DNA of 35,685 bases from Paraglomus occultum (Eukaryota > Glomeromycota > Glomeromycetes > Paraglomerales > Paraglomeraceae), in the NCBI GenBank assembly GCA_910592205.1, contig CAJVPJ010000198.1, positions 1-35,685 of the forward strand, written 5' to 3'. Position numbers and translations under genes: made by a program. Position 1 is the first letter of the stretch. Each line of letters starts with the position of its first letter. Below the pieces are notes generated by a model. It made no database searches, was not told the DNA's origin, and was given only the letters and a program-made list of their open reading frames with translations. Positions 10,768 through 22,067 of the stretch are shown here, piece by piece.

Positions 10768-12284
10768 GCTGGGGTAGTTGAGACAGAGAGAAAGAGAATT
10801 AGGATAATTAAATTTAGTTTGAGGATTTTAAAATAGAAGGATCATCGCATTTTAGTGTTGTTGATACAACGTCTACTGCACTGCTGCACTGCTACTAGTG
10901 GCACATAGTCATTTTCTACTACTTAGTTTAGGCACGGCGCTCTTGTAGGCAAGAGTTTATTTGAATGTTTGCCCCCCCACCCCTTCTCGAGATGTGATAA
11001 CATGTCGTTAGAGTAGAGCTATCCACGTTCACCTTTCCAAGTAAAAGCGTCAACGTTGTTAAGATGTCCTTACGTCCAGACGCTTGTCAGGATTAGACGT
11101 ACGTTCACAACATCCATCCTAGTAAGTTTCTTCGATGGCAGAGTTTGACATAATTTCTGGTGGCACCACGCGCTGTTGTCTATTCGCACTAATCAGTATG
11201 TGCAGTTCCAGTTTCAATCTCATTATATCGTCAACGTCCGCGTAGTCACATATGCAATGTTATTGAGTGGTTATGATACCAATTATCCAAATATTATTTA
11301 GAGTCAATATCTCTGGATTATTCAATTAATCACTACAATAAACACTTGAACTTCAGTAATACCACTTTTTATCAAATAGTTTACCTGATAAAAGTCAGGC
11401 ACGAAATCATTCGTAATCGATTTGCCGAGTGATCACAACTGCAGTTGTTTACTTCACAGACTAAACTCTAACGGTCAGCTACATGCGTACGTCTTTGGAT
11501 CGGTGTCAATTCCTGCATCTTGCTAACTTGTACACCCGCCTATGACATATGTTAGCGAACAGGTTCTCCTGGTTTTATTTGTGAATTAGGCTCATCCGCT
11601 ACAATAGACGAGACCACTTTTTCAAAAACCTTTTCACTTGTGATGACGTTGTACCGTCATTGCGTGCGTGTATGTCTCATCCTCGCCATCGTCCATATAT
11701 TAAGAGATCTTATATCTCAATCACACCATCGCTATGCCGAATTTGTGCACCAAGATGGGAAATTAGCATGTGAGGTGACCAAAAAGTCGAATTATATGGT
11801 AAAGACTGTTTAACATGACATGCAACATATCAGCCAACTGCATTGCATTGCTTCAACGTGGTTCGTACAACACAGAAAGGCCCATTTGTAGTTTTCGTTT
11901 TACCTGCCCGAATGCACGTTTTACACAACGTTATGCTGTATTACGGTTAACATTGAAATAATTACCTTCTAATTCATATGATATAACTGAGCTGAGGTAG
12001 TTGATGTAGAATACGGAAAGTTATAGAATGCGGAAAGTGATGGGAGACGAGAATTCAAGCCCTTATAGTGTTAAACTATGATGTTAAAGATATGATGATT
12101 CGATGTCAGTATCATCAGTATTAATGGAAAGGGCTTCAAAAAATGACATGGTTTTTTTGGGAACAAAGAAAATGTGTCCCAGTTATTATTATCCCGTATT
12201 ACAATATATCATTATTATCTAAACAATGCGGGTGTGTTACTAAGCCTTTTTTTTTTCACCAACAATAACAATTATTTACCTCGG
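10768..12284. other. Intergenic, no gene seen
   Basis: Stops are frequent in all frames. A few fragments near 11.4-11.5 kb faintly recall the 3' end of the WTSNN gene (for example ATCAG|GTAAAC on the minus strand), but the match is too short to call a relic. Confidence 0.4.
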
Positions 12285-12852
12285 TTACATCCATCCTGAT
12301 CGCTGATTGTTAATTAGGTTCAACAACCAGCCCAGGCTGATCATCATTTCACCAACGAAATTGACTGACTGAGATATCACACGACAAATAAATCGATAAA
12401 TAAGATAAAAGGGTGAAAACTCGCATCGGAGAAACGTTTCATGGTCATGATAAGCAACTGCAGCAACACAACACAACAACAACAACAGCAACAAAAACAA
12501 CAAGAATAAACAATAAATATACCATTATTGTATAAATATGTCGCTGTATGTTGTGAGAGTATGAAAGAGAAAAGAGAGAGAGAGAACAATGAGTTTCAAA
12601 GTTGGGATATTAATCAATTCAGACTAGTACAAAGAAACTTGCCACAACAGCTACATGAAACTTATTATACTTACCCAGTCGAGCATCCCACTGATCGTCA
12701 AAGCAACACTGCAGTTCTTTAAAAGTCAACAACTCTTGGACGTAGCGGAATTGTCCGCTGGTAAGATGGGACAAAAAACCTGTTGTAACGAGTAAGACAT
12801 GTAACAACGGGCGTAGACTTGACCATATAACGCCAGTTGCAGAACAGGAAAA
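12285..12852 (-). CDS. Two linked exons of an unrecognised minus-strand gene
   Basis: Exon 12675-12852 (acceptor AATAG|TTT, donor CTGG|GTAAGT) reads FSCSATGVIWSSLRPLL, then TSGQFRYVQELLTFKELQ and CCFDDQWDARL. It joins in phase to exon 12285-12457 (acceptor GCTGCAG), which reads VAYHDHETFLRCEFSPFY.. and ends NNQRSGWM-stop. The 217-bp intron between them carries a CAA/TTG microsatellite. The first segment is partly hydrophobic. If the exon at 14325-14795 is the start of the same gene, phases fit and the product would be 273 residues, but that needs a 1.47-kb intron, far longer than the others here; more exons or a separate gene are equally possible. No family recognised. Confidence 0.35.
12476..12501. 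repeat. (CAA)n microsatellite
   Basis: Imperfect CAA triplet run (TTG on the minus strand) inside the proposed intron 12458-12674. Confidence 0.7.
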
Positions 12853-14324
12853 CTATTAATTCTTTTTTTCAATGTATTTCTATATATAATGGCATGCATC
12901 AAATGGGCTTTTTTTTGTAATCAGGTCTGATCAACAAGCCCATATCTATTTACAATGCAAAACCTGTATAGACTTTTGGCCAGTGCTGCAATTCGCATGT
13001 ACCGTAAGCCATTTATTGCGTTCATAAAAATACAGTTTTAATTAATCCATTTTTAACATCCATTAAATATATTAATTAAATTTTATCTTGTCCGGCGGTC
13101 CGCCCATCATTGTTCATCCTGTTTTTGTAATACAAGTATAAAAAAAACTTGTCCATTATGTAAACTTGTTACGGATAATGTGCTAAAAAAAAAGTGTGTC
13201 CGGATACTCTGTTGCGTGAGAATGTGTAAAAAAGCATTGACCAGCTACCCAATTTAATATGATTTGCTTCATATTATGTGTCTCTATTCCATTCCATAAG
13301 TAACAACTTGTTTATTGAAAAAAGCATATCGCTCTTGTATATACAGTATAAGGAAAACACTACAAATACTAGAAACAGTGCCACGCTTCATGCTTCATGT
13401 TTAGCCGCAAAGAAAATGTACAAATGAAGATATACTTTAATATCTCAGAGATGTCTACAAAAATGCGAAATGACGAATGACCTTCGAATAAATATCTACG
13501 AAAACGAACTAGTGAAGAATGTGTCGATGCGTAAGATGATGGAAAGCAAGGAAAAAAAGAAGTGTTGTTGTTTGTTTGTTGTTTGTTTGTTCGTGTGTAT
13601 GTGTTAAATTGTAAGGGTTAAATTGTATAGGGTTACTGTTATACTTTTGTAAATGTTTTTCATATAAAAATTAGCTTAAGAATGCTTCTGCAAGAAAGCA
13701 ATATTAAAAAAATTCTTATTAATTCATTAGTCTTGTAATCGTCATCTTCTTGCAAAAGAAAACTTCAACTAAATTTACTAATCTACAATATAATCATAGA
13801 GATGTGTGTATGTGTATCTGTATACTTTTGTCATAGAATTTCGATGTTCGTAGTATTTAACCAGCTGAAATGTCGAAATAATAGGAGAAAAAAAACAAAG
13901 ACAAAAAGAAAAAGAGAATAATAAAAAAAAAGACAAATTTAGTTTCTACAAACAAGTATAATACAAACAACCGAAATAATATTCCGGTTGAAGAGGTGAG
14001 TGTCTATGGCAAAGATAATAAATATAAAATAGTCCCATTCTTTAGTTCGATATCGATCGAGGCGAATGTATGGATGATGAGATGAGAAAGCCCGTGCAAT
14101 GTGTGTGATTGGCATGATTACGCCAAGAGGCTGGTTTCACATCGTATCAAAGATCTATTATTAAATAATGGTTAAGAATTAGTCATGGGGATACGAAACC
14201 GGAGACAATCCGCATGAACAAAATAATAACTGATAATGAGCAGACGAGACGAACCCTAAACCCCCAAAAGCAAAAACCCTAAACCCGATGCTTTTTTAGC
14301 CCACACAACATAACAATTACTTAC
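12853..14324. other. Proposed long intron or intergenic region
   Basis: AT-rich with many A-runs and no supported exon. A possible 3' exon for the 14325-14795 frame lies near 14180-14250 on the minus strand (acceptor ATCAG, about 16 codons to a stop). A short telomere-like stretch lies at 14252-14287. Confidence 0.3.
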
Positions 14325-14795
14325 CCAATCTTCGAAAGGCTTGTCTTCACTATAAACCGATCCCTCGTCGTTATTGATAAACTTGACAATCCAATCTTCC
14401 CATAGTGACTCATCTATCAAATCGCCCATCTTTAGCAATTCTGCAGACTGGCTACTCTCCGTTCTTTCCCTATCGCTCGTTCGACTGTATACCATCTCAC
14501 GAGCGTTCTTCCATGCGACTTGTTGGTCGTTCTCCGTCTGAGACGTACGCTCGTTACGATTTATGGGATGGTGATGTTCTGCTGTTGCTGCGTAGCTGCT
14601 GTTGCGGGAATGTGAAAGAGTTCTCTCGCATGGCTTGAATTCGAGATTGTAGACAAGCCTGTTGTGTAGAGAGCAGACAGTGACCTGCGCTGCCGTGACA
14701 TCGGGTTGAGAAGCGTCTGTGGTAGATGGATTGGATTGGAGGGGTGGCCGTTTCTGGCAGATGCTCTGTTCATACCAATTCGAATAGTAAGACAT
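14325..14795 (-). CDS. First exon of an unrecognised gene (MSYYSNWYEQ..)
   Basis: The frame starts at ATG 14793-14795 and runs 157 codons to a consensus donor (GATTGG|GTAAGT). The same frame is open upstream to an earlier ATG near 14936, but that stretch is low in complexity and A/T-run rich, so the shorter start is preferred. The product is polar, rich in Ser, Thr, Asn and Arg in its first 110 residues and likely disordered, then has an acidic segment: KMGDLIDESLWEDWIVKFIN, EGSVYSEDKPFEDW. No domain recognised. The downstream exon is uncertain: a short one near 14180-14250, or the exons at 12285-12852, which fit in phase. Confidence 0.4.
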
Positions 14796-15944
14796 TGTGA
14801 TGAGTGAGGAGGGGATGATGTATGTGTACTTTTTTTTTTGGTTGCTCTCTGATAAAAGATTCAAGTTTTGGTATGTAATTTTTTTGGGTATTTTTGTTTG
14901 TGGTGAGAAAGCAAGGTGAGAAGGGTGAGAGCACATTTATATAACCGCGTGCAGGACGATCTCAAAGAGTAAGTTGAAAGGTATGGATGTGTAACTTTGC
15001 AACTGTACTGGGCGCAAGCTGCAGTCAGTCTCAGAATTGATTATCTTACAAATACCGCATTACACCGTATATAGATACATATAAAGAATATACTGTGTAA
15101 CAAGAGTTATTTATACATCTATTGTATTCATTCTTTCGACTGTTGTCCGCGCCACACACAACGCAGACAACGCAGATGGCTCTCTGCATTGGACATTTTT
15201 CAAGGAACATGATCGACAATGAACGACATATATGTTTAATCAGAAATTCTTGAGAATAATAGTGACATTCTGATCATTTATTTCGTAACAGTGATTTCAT
15301 GCAATATATCAGACTCATTTATGCTCATTTCCTCCGTAATAACCCAGAAGGGCGCAGAAACGGAACAAGTAGGATGAAAAGGAAAAAAGTTAGATACACA
15401 AGTAAAACGGTGTAACAAAACCATAATCCCATTTGTTTGCACAGATTTATACATTTATCAGTACAAAATAGAATAGTATTCTTATTGGACTGCTGTTCAT
15501 CCGGACAATCATATGTGTGTTACGAAACATGGGAGAGAGAGAGAGGACCCGCAGATTGAACACGAATCTCTCATGTCGACCATGTCTACTTTTAGAACAG
15601 AGGATGCCCATCGTATCGGCATGTAAATTCTTCTTTTTGCACAAGGCAAAAAAAAAAAAAAAAAGAGGACGATCATTGCCCTTCTTTCAAATGCTGTTCA
15701 AATTGCATGTGACTGAAAAGAGCTGGAACTCGAGAAACTATTGTTTCAGATGTGGTAATAGTGGGCCGAACCCTAAATAAAACCCCGTGTGACTAGAAGA
15801 TCATATTTATACGTATGGTATAGCGCCGTATTTTAGGTCCGTTTGACCGGGTTGCGTTGGTCAGGTGATGAATGATTCACCCGACATACTAATCAATAGG
15901 CAAAAGAACGTGATAGTCATTATATGTGATGTGATGAGAAGAGA

Positions 15945-16010
15945 AGGGAAAAAAAAGGGGGGGGAGAGAAAGGGGTGGTGAGTAGTGGGTGGTAGTGGAG
16001 GAAGAGAAGG
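15945..16010. repeat. Purine-rich G-run tract
   Basis: Plus strand is almost all A/G with several runs of three to eight G. It could form G-quadruplex structures; no gene is assigned to it. Confidence 0.5.
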
Positions 16011-16830
16011 GAAATTGCAAATGCGATGCAATGAATGGAACCGTTATATCATAGTCGGTCGAAAAGATGCGCAGGAAATGAAATCAAAGTTTATCGAGTT
16101 ACAAAAGTCACACAATTGATGGGTTCATTCTCATTACAAGAAAATCGTTCCGCGCCCAATAAAGACATGGGCTTTTTATTTATTTGTTATTGTTCCACCT
16201 TTCAATTTTGTGTGTGTGTTATGTGTGTATGTTGTGTGCGTAGTGGCCTGAGCACCCTCGCTCTTTCTTTTCCCATAAAAATATGCTGCTGTAAAGGTTT
16301 GAGATTGTAAAAGTGGCTTGGTTTAACGTGTTTAAATTGGAAAAACCTGATTGCGACAAAATCGCATGCAGTAAAGCATATGATTGCAGCAGCAAGTAGA
16401 TGTGTTTTTCTTTAAAGTGGATGGGGCAATGGACAATGACTTTTTACCTATCAACAACGATGCAATATGATAATATACACATTAGAGATTTCATGTGTTT
16501 TGGGATTGGGAATTGGGAATTGGGAATTGAGAAATTGGCTATAACGAAATTCAAAAAGTATGTTTTTCTTTTACTTTAAGTAAACGCTATCTGTCGAATT
16601 GGCTGCTTTTTTTCTCACAAGCAAAAGTTTACAAGTTTACGACAAGCTATCTGTATACTGATATATAGACGATTCTTTCGCATAGGTTACGCTAGTGGAG
16701 GCGTAGCTGAATGTGTCACCATCCCCTGATCTCCCTTGCTTTGTGGGCCCCAATCCGAAACCTATTGAAAGTGCCTTTTTTACATACCCAACACTGCATG
16801 GCATTGGTGATGCCCTCAACTAGTTTACGC

Positions 16831-16866
16831 TCTCTCTCTCTCTCTTTCTATCTCTCTTTCTATCCT
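16831..16866. repeat. (CT)n microsatellite
   Basis: CT dinucleotide run with a few TTT and TAT interruptions. Confidence 0.8.
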
Positions 16867-17791
16867 TTGCTCTCACTCTTTTCTCGTATGTGCGTGTGTC
16901 TTTCTCTAGGATTATGGTGTGAAAACAAACGTTTTTATCATAGTACCACTAATTGATAATAGATACACCGTATACAAATATATCGATATATTTGAATAGC
17001 CTGTCAGTTCAAAGGTTGGCTGATTGTTCTGATCAATCTTTTTTCTCTATCATATATCAGCAACACATGAAAAGAATGCCTTGTGTAATAATCCCACAAA
17101 AACAAATTACCATGTTCGGCAAAAGTTAGATTCCAGTAGTGCTATTATTAATATAAATTCTCCACTAATATTTGTAACATGAAATATGGAACGACTGGTT
17201 TTTTTTTTCTCTCGATTCGCTTGGGGGTCTGGGGATATGACAAATCAGTCTTTTCTTTGACGTACGAGGGCGGAAGATGCCTTTCGAGAGATGATCTTGA
17301 CAACAAACCGATAAGATTTGCATTTGTATTACGAATGATGCTGATTAGATTTATCTTGTTTATACAGTATTTATATTGTTAGAGAGCATATATTAATTGA
17401 AATATAAGACTTTCCACCCCTTTTTTCTTTTATTCTGCAACGCCAATAAGACCATACTTAAGAACAAGCGTTCGGGTTCTTCGTCGAGAGGAAGATGACA
17501 ACTATTAGAAAGTAAAGTTATTGATGCCAATAACGGGAATTTGTGAAAGCCTCATTTACGCCATCATCTAACTAAATATATGATTGTGCAACGGTGATTA
17601 TAATTATATTTTCGCCTTATCGTTGTGGCCACATTCCCACAGTAAATAGAATAGATAACAAACTGAACGATGACGTCGTCAATAGTGCAATACGCGCCAC
17701 TTGTGTCGTTATCTTGTTCTGCTAGATGACTTTTTTTGGTAACCCGTCCTTACCCATTATGTTTAACTTTGTGATTCCGTAATTTGACACA

Positions 17792-18219
17792 ATGGTCAAC
17801 TTTTGGATATGGATAAATTGTCATAGGTATTCTTGTTAATGATGCAAATGAATGATACAATTCCGGTGGTTGGCAAAATTCATTTTCAAATCGTACCGGC
17901 ATGTAAGAGCGCAGATTTCTATACTTGGATACGGCTGACCATGGGAATTTAACCCGTAACGTAGAGAAGATTCACTTTACTATCGATTATGGGGTGAGAA
18001 CTTGTAGTTCAGACATTTACAACTAGGCCTTGTTATTAACTGTATTAGTATCATTGTTCAAAATATTTAACACTCATTTGTAAAGAAAGGAGGGAGTTGT
18101 CGTATGAAATCAAATCATATGGTATATACCAAGATGGAAATGACGTTTTGAGTGCCGAAACATACTTGAATTTGCCAAGAAAAACTCAATCAGTCATGTT
18201 TACGACGTTCAAGTTTTAA
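17792..18219 (+). CDS. Candidate small 3-exon gene, function unknown
   Basis: Model 17792-17826, 17915-17993, 18097-18219 (78 residues). Introns of 88 and 103 bp have GTATTC..CGCAG and GTGAGA..GGGAG ends, and phases agree. Exon 2 reads LYLDTADHGNLTRNVEKIHF TIDYG; exon 3 reads LSYEIKSYGIYQDGNDVL SAETYLNLP and ends TTFKF-stop. The composition (alternating hydrophobic and polar residues, Gly-Asn turns) suggests a beta-rich fold. No family recognised. It may be a fragment of a larger or decayed gene, since each exon is below the length where an open frame alone is evidence. Confidence 0.3.
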
Positions 18220-18304
18220 CTCAACGTTTCTTTATTATTACTTGCGATGTTTGCAAATGTAAATCTTTTCTAATATACTATTTATTTACTCTCGCAAGCG
18301 TATT

Positions 18305-18639
18305 CTATACTGATAGGTAATTAAGTGACTGCGACAAATATGATCAAAGTGATGATGAATAAGTTACATACCGTATTATCACCACCAGCATCTGCTGCTA
18401 TTTTCACAACAATGCCATAATGGAAGCTTGATACCTATTGTCATGATTGATTATGACAGCTTCAAGAGTTATTATCTAATAACATGTCACTATCGCGTGG
18501 CCTTGTAATATTTGCACATGTATGTAAGCAACTTTGGAACTTACATATTACAGTTACTTAATTTGTTCTTGGCTTTCACATTAAAATAGATATCTTTGTC
18601 AACGATAGACCAGTTTCTAAAATTAATTTTTACTTGCAT
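18305..18639 (-). CDS. Candidate small 3-exon gene, convergent, function unknown
   Basis: Minus strand exons 18545-18639, 18372-18426 and 18305-18328 (57 residues), with donors AT|GTAAGT and ACG|GTATGT. The start is ATG 18637-18639: MQVKINFRNWSIVDKDIYF, then NVKAKNKLSNCN; exon 2 gives FHYGIVVKIAADAGGDNT. If the second intron is retained, the frame instead ends in a hydrophobic tail (VCNLFIITLIIFVAVT-stop at 18321). Alternating hydrophobic residues suggest beta strands. No family recognised. It lies tail to tail with the candidate at 17792-18219. Confidence 0.3.
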
Positions 18640-19000
18640 GGAGCAAATTCAAAGATCAAAGCCGAAACCCACGATACGTGCTTACTGCCGAAATGTCAAA
18701 TCTAACATGTGTAATTGTGTGTCCCTCCCTCGTTACCATTAGCGAGAAAAAAAGATAATCGAGTTCTAAATAAAGCGAAATTATAAAGTGGTGAAACAGA
18801 CTTTTGTCAAGTGAATGGACAGTTCTACTAGCAATTTATTAATATGTTAATATAAGCAAGCATTATGACCTATACTTTTGCCAAATTAACACTTTAACTT
18901 GCTATTTAAATTTAGATTCTATGCGAATGACACAAAGCCAATTAATTATTTAATACCAATCACATTCAAACAGACATAAATTTGCTAGATAATGTTGTCA

Positions 19001-19020
19001 CGCACGCACGCACGCACGCG
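19001..19020. repeat. (CACG)n microsatellite
   Basis: About four and a half perfect tetranucleotide units. Confidence 0.9.
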
Positions 19021-19288
19021 AATGGCTGATTGCTCTGTTTTGCAACATTTCCCCGCCCGCCAAGAAATAATCTTTCTCTACTAGGGAAAGCATTTTCCTG
19101 TTAATTAGCTATCATGGGATAAATGAAATAATTAAATTTTACTCACATGAGGGAAAATGAGAATCTTAGATGTTTGAAATTCCGGTCACCTGCTATCGGT
19201 ACTCGAAGTTTTTCGGGGAATTACATCTCTCTTTTTTTGGTTATCGGATATCGAATCTATCATCGCAAATGAGCATATTGATAAGCTG

Positions 19289-19309
19289 ATACGATACGAT
19301 ACGATACGT
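19289..19309. repeat. (GATAC)n microsatellite
   Basis: Four perfect pentanucleotide units, followed about 10 bp later by a G-run tract (19320-19352, four or more runs of at least three G) with G-quadruplex potential. Confidence 0.85.
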
Positions 19310-19719
19310 TTTTCCTAAACGGGAGGAGACGGGATGGGGAGGGGAGGGGGGAGTGTTGAGTTTGAAATGACATTAAATTAAGACAATTTCGTGATATACT
19401 AATAACAGCCGTTCCGTTTGTGGTTCAACATTATGGTCATATGAAATATAGTCCATAAAAGACTACGTTCATCAAACTATAACAATCAACAGTTATTGCC
19501 TTATGATTACATGATTAATGTATGACAAGTAAAAAGTCGTCACTTCACATGACTTGTAAATGAAAACGACTTTTCGTCATTATGCATCCATTTTCTTTTT
19601 CAACGGAATGACCAGGATCCAATGAAGGAAAACCTAATGACAATCAGTTGATTGTGTTAATAAAAGAAAACGGGTCAGAGGATAAATTTATACATTTGCC
19701 CATCTTTACGGATATGAGT

Positions 19720-19820
19720 GGGTGAGTGGAATAAGTGGATAGATGGGTAAATGGGTAAGTGGGTATCGATATGGGTACGGGTATGGATATGGGCATGGGT
19801 ATGGGCATGGGTATGAGTAA
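19720..19820. repeat. Degenerate hexamer repeat (GGGTAT/GGGCAT)
   Basis: A run of GGGTAA, GGGTAT, GGGTAC and GGGCAT units in register. It looks like a decayed or mutating hexanucleotide array; the units are not the fungal telomere motif. Confidence 0.7.
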
Positions 19821-20518
19821 CCCGATTCGATTAACCCGTTTTTGATCTGCTGATAAGCGATAGTAAAAACCGAACATATTATTTGTTAACCAATCGAATC
19901 AAATTACAATGATTTTCATCGCCAAATGTGATCATTTTCATTTCCACACGCACTTGGGACATGGCTAAATAAAGAATGCAATACAGTGGTCCATGCGACA
20001 CAAACGATATTACGCAAGACGAGATAATACTTTAAATAGAAAAGTGTTTAAATACATATTAGGATTTCATTGTTGTTTTTGAAAGATGTATACAAAAATG
20101 GCGGCAACATTTATTTCAACTACTTATCCAAATTATAAGATAGAGCGCCCATTACACATATTTTTGTTTATATTGCTGTTACAACAAATATATCACTAAT
20201 TAACAACACTCTATTAAATACACGAATATTTACAATACAAATTGCAAGAAAGGGAAAAGAAGCATATGCTGATGAAAACAAACAAGAAAGAAAAAGTAAT
20301 GGTATTGAATTATTTGTAAGAAAAAAAATAATGCAAAGAATTGTAATAATAAATTTGATCCAAAACCAAAAAACCATCCCAAATTCCGAACAGCGAACAA
20401 CGTATTTGGAAATTGACATGACCCAGATTAAAAAAGACCATATTAAAAGACCATAAGTATTAAAAAGACCAGAATTACCTCAAAAATCAACATCTATTTT
20501 TAAACATTTAAACGCATC

Positions 20519-22067
20519 CTAGTTTGACGTTTCGTTATTGTCTAGTTCTATGTCTACCATTTCTTCCGTATCTTCCTGATCCGATTTTACAGCCGCCGCG
20601 TTTTCTTCGGAATTAGTCTCATCAGCGTTTATCAAAGTGCTGGTTCTACTGCTTTCGACTGTAGTTGTCGTGACGATGGTAATGATTGTCGTATGTACTG
20701 GTATGTCTAGAGTCATCCGTGAGCCTTCGTTAATGGTCATTCGACGTTTGATGGTTGGTATGATTTCGAATACGGGCTTTACTGAGATGATGTTGCGAGT
20801 TATACCGTATATTGCTGCATTCACGGTTCCGGCAGACGTGAATATGCAAGCTGCGACTACCAGGCTAATTTGTATAGATGGATAATAAACCAATTGTTGG
20901 TTAATATGCGCTTATGAATATATACACAGACAATCGTTTCGTAATGCTTTTCTTGTTTGTACTTACTATTGTGGAGGGAAATCCTTTCCTCCTATCTCAG
21001 CCAGTCGTTCTGTATAAAAATTTCATGCGTGCGTTAGTTGAGAGATTACAAGACGGCGTAGTTTACCAAGCAAGTACTGAACTGTTGACCATAACCACAT
21101 AACCGCAATTATAACCATAATCATATAAACTTCCTACTTACGTAAACCCAAGGGCAATACTAGCATTATATAGACAAACGGATACCAAATCAACTTTTTT
21201 GCGACGTTCTGCAAAACCTTGTTACTTCTATTCACTTTGCGGAGAGCCACTTGCTTCTTGTACAGCACGATAAACATCAATATGTATATTAACAACATTG
21301 CAGTTGCTATGAACAAAATCAGTCCGTAATGAAACGCAATACGATATATCGAGTGTTGCTCAGATATCCAACACCACGATCCGGCTCGGTTAAAGAACGG
21401 TACCGTCGGTGTTGAAATTAAAAGACCAGATAATGCGATAAAGATATTTAACGGCCATATAATAATCATTGCTACTGGAACTAAATTTTGGTGTTCGTAC
21501 GAGTGGACTACGAGAAAGTACGAGTGAATGCAGATCACCATTGCCCAGAAGCCTTTAAAAAAAAGAAAAAGTAGAGATGAGATTCCATTCACCAAGGCGA
21601 GAGCTTCAATTCAACAAGACGAGAGACTCAATTCAACAAGACGAGAGACTCAATTCAACAAGACGAGAGACTCAATTCAACAAGACGAGAGACTCAATTC
21701 GACAAGACGAGAGACTTAATTTGACAAGACGAGAGACTCAATTCGACAAGACTCTTCCGTACGTACCTGATGCAACATCCCCAATATTAATCATTATGCC
21801 CTGAGCATTACAATAAGTTCCCGGCTCAATGGTGTTGATTGCTAACCAACGGTAACTCATCATAAATCCGACACTTTGTATGAAATCCGATATGGCCAGA
21901 TTTAACAACAGTCTGCTAATTACTTGATGTGCGTGTGTTCTGTACACTATACAAAATAACATCACTATACAAGCAAAATTGCTCACTGTGCTAAAAGAGC
22001 AGACCAATTTTATTCCGTCGGTATCCAACGCCTTCGCACCGTCTGATGATGGATATGACGGGTCCAT
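20519..22067 (-). CDS. Seven-transmembrane receptor, cAMP-receptor/Git3-like GPCR
   Basis: Minus strand exons 21767-22067, 21142-21552 and 20519-20910; junctions GTACGT..AAAG, GTAAGT..ATAAG are in phase and give 367 residues. Helices: TM1 about 19-42, TM2 51-73, TM3 88-116, TM4 124-147, TM5 172-198, TM6 219-238, TM7 250-273. C86 before TM3 and C161 in the GSWCWI motif of the second outer loop are placed for the standard disulphide. The third inner loop is short and basic; the tail (274-367) is Ser/Thr-rich then acidic (QEDTEEMVDIELDNNETSN). The TM3-TM5 pattern and SWCWI fit the Dictyostelium cAR, Gcr1 and Git3 group of fungal receptors, which signal nutrients or cAMP-like ligands through G-alpha; the ligand is unknown. 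An extracellular N-terminal exon further upstream is possible (see findings). Confidence 0.85.
21595..21753. repeat. 22-bp minisatellite inside GPCR intron 1
   Basis: About seven tandem copies of a 22-bp unit (CAATTCAACAAGACGAGAGA plus CT) fill most of the 214-bp intron 21553-21766. The first four or five are identical, the later ones differ by one or two bases (C to T, A to G). There are no spacers, so it is not a CRISPR array. The unit length is not a multiple of three and the array lies wholly between well-supported exons. Confidence 0.9.

Larger units (their letters stand above)
14796..17791. other. Long intergenic region with simple repeats
   Basis: Holds A- and G-rich runs near 15640-15665 and 15945-16010, a GGGAATT triple near 16504-16528 and a CT run at 16831-16866. 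On the minus strand, 16788-16829 reads RKLVEGITNAMQCW between an AG and a GTATGT donor, and 16637-16770 has open frames in two phases; this may be the end of a small gene, but nothing is recognisable. Confidence 0.35.
18640..20518. other. Intergenic with several simple repeats
   Basis: No gene supported. Contains (CACG)n at about 19001-19019, (GATAC)n at about 19289-19309, a strong G-run tract at 19320-19352 and a degenerate GGGTAT/GGGCAT hexamer stretch at about 19720-19820. Confidence 0.5.

Noticed and set aside
11380-11560. Possible decayed copy of the WTSNN 3' end
   Set aside because: Similarity is limited to short AT-rich words around a splice-donor-like site; too weak to separate from chance.
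14252-14287. Telomere-like AACCCTAAACCC stretches
   Set aside because: Only three or four imperfect units, inside a likely intron or 3' flank, with genes on both sides; not a telomere.
16637-16829. Minus-strand exon-like segment RKLVEGITNAMQCW and following open frames
   Set aside because: All three frames look partly open and no single splice model is better than the others; not enough to call a gene.
21595-21753. Possible CRISPR array
   Set aside because: Units are directly adjacent with no spacers, and it lies in a eukaryotic intron; it is a minisatellite.
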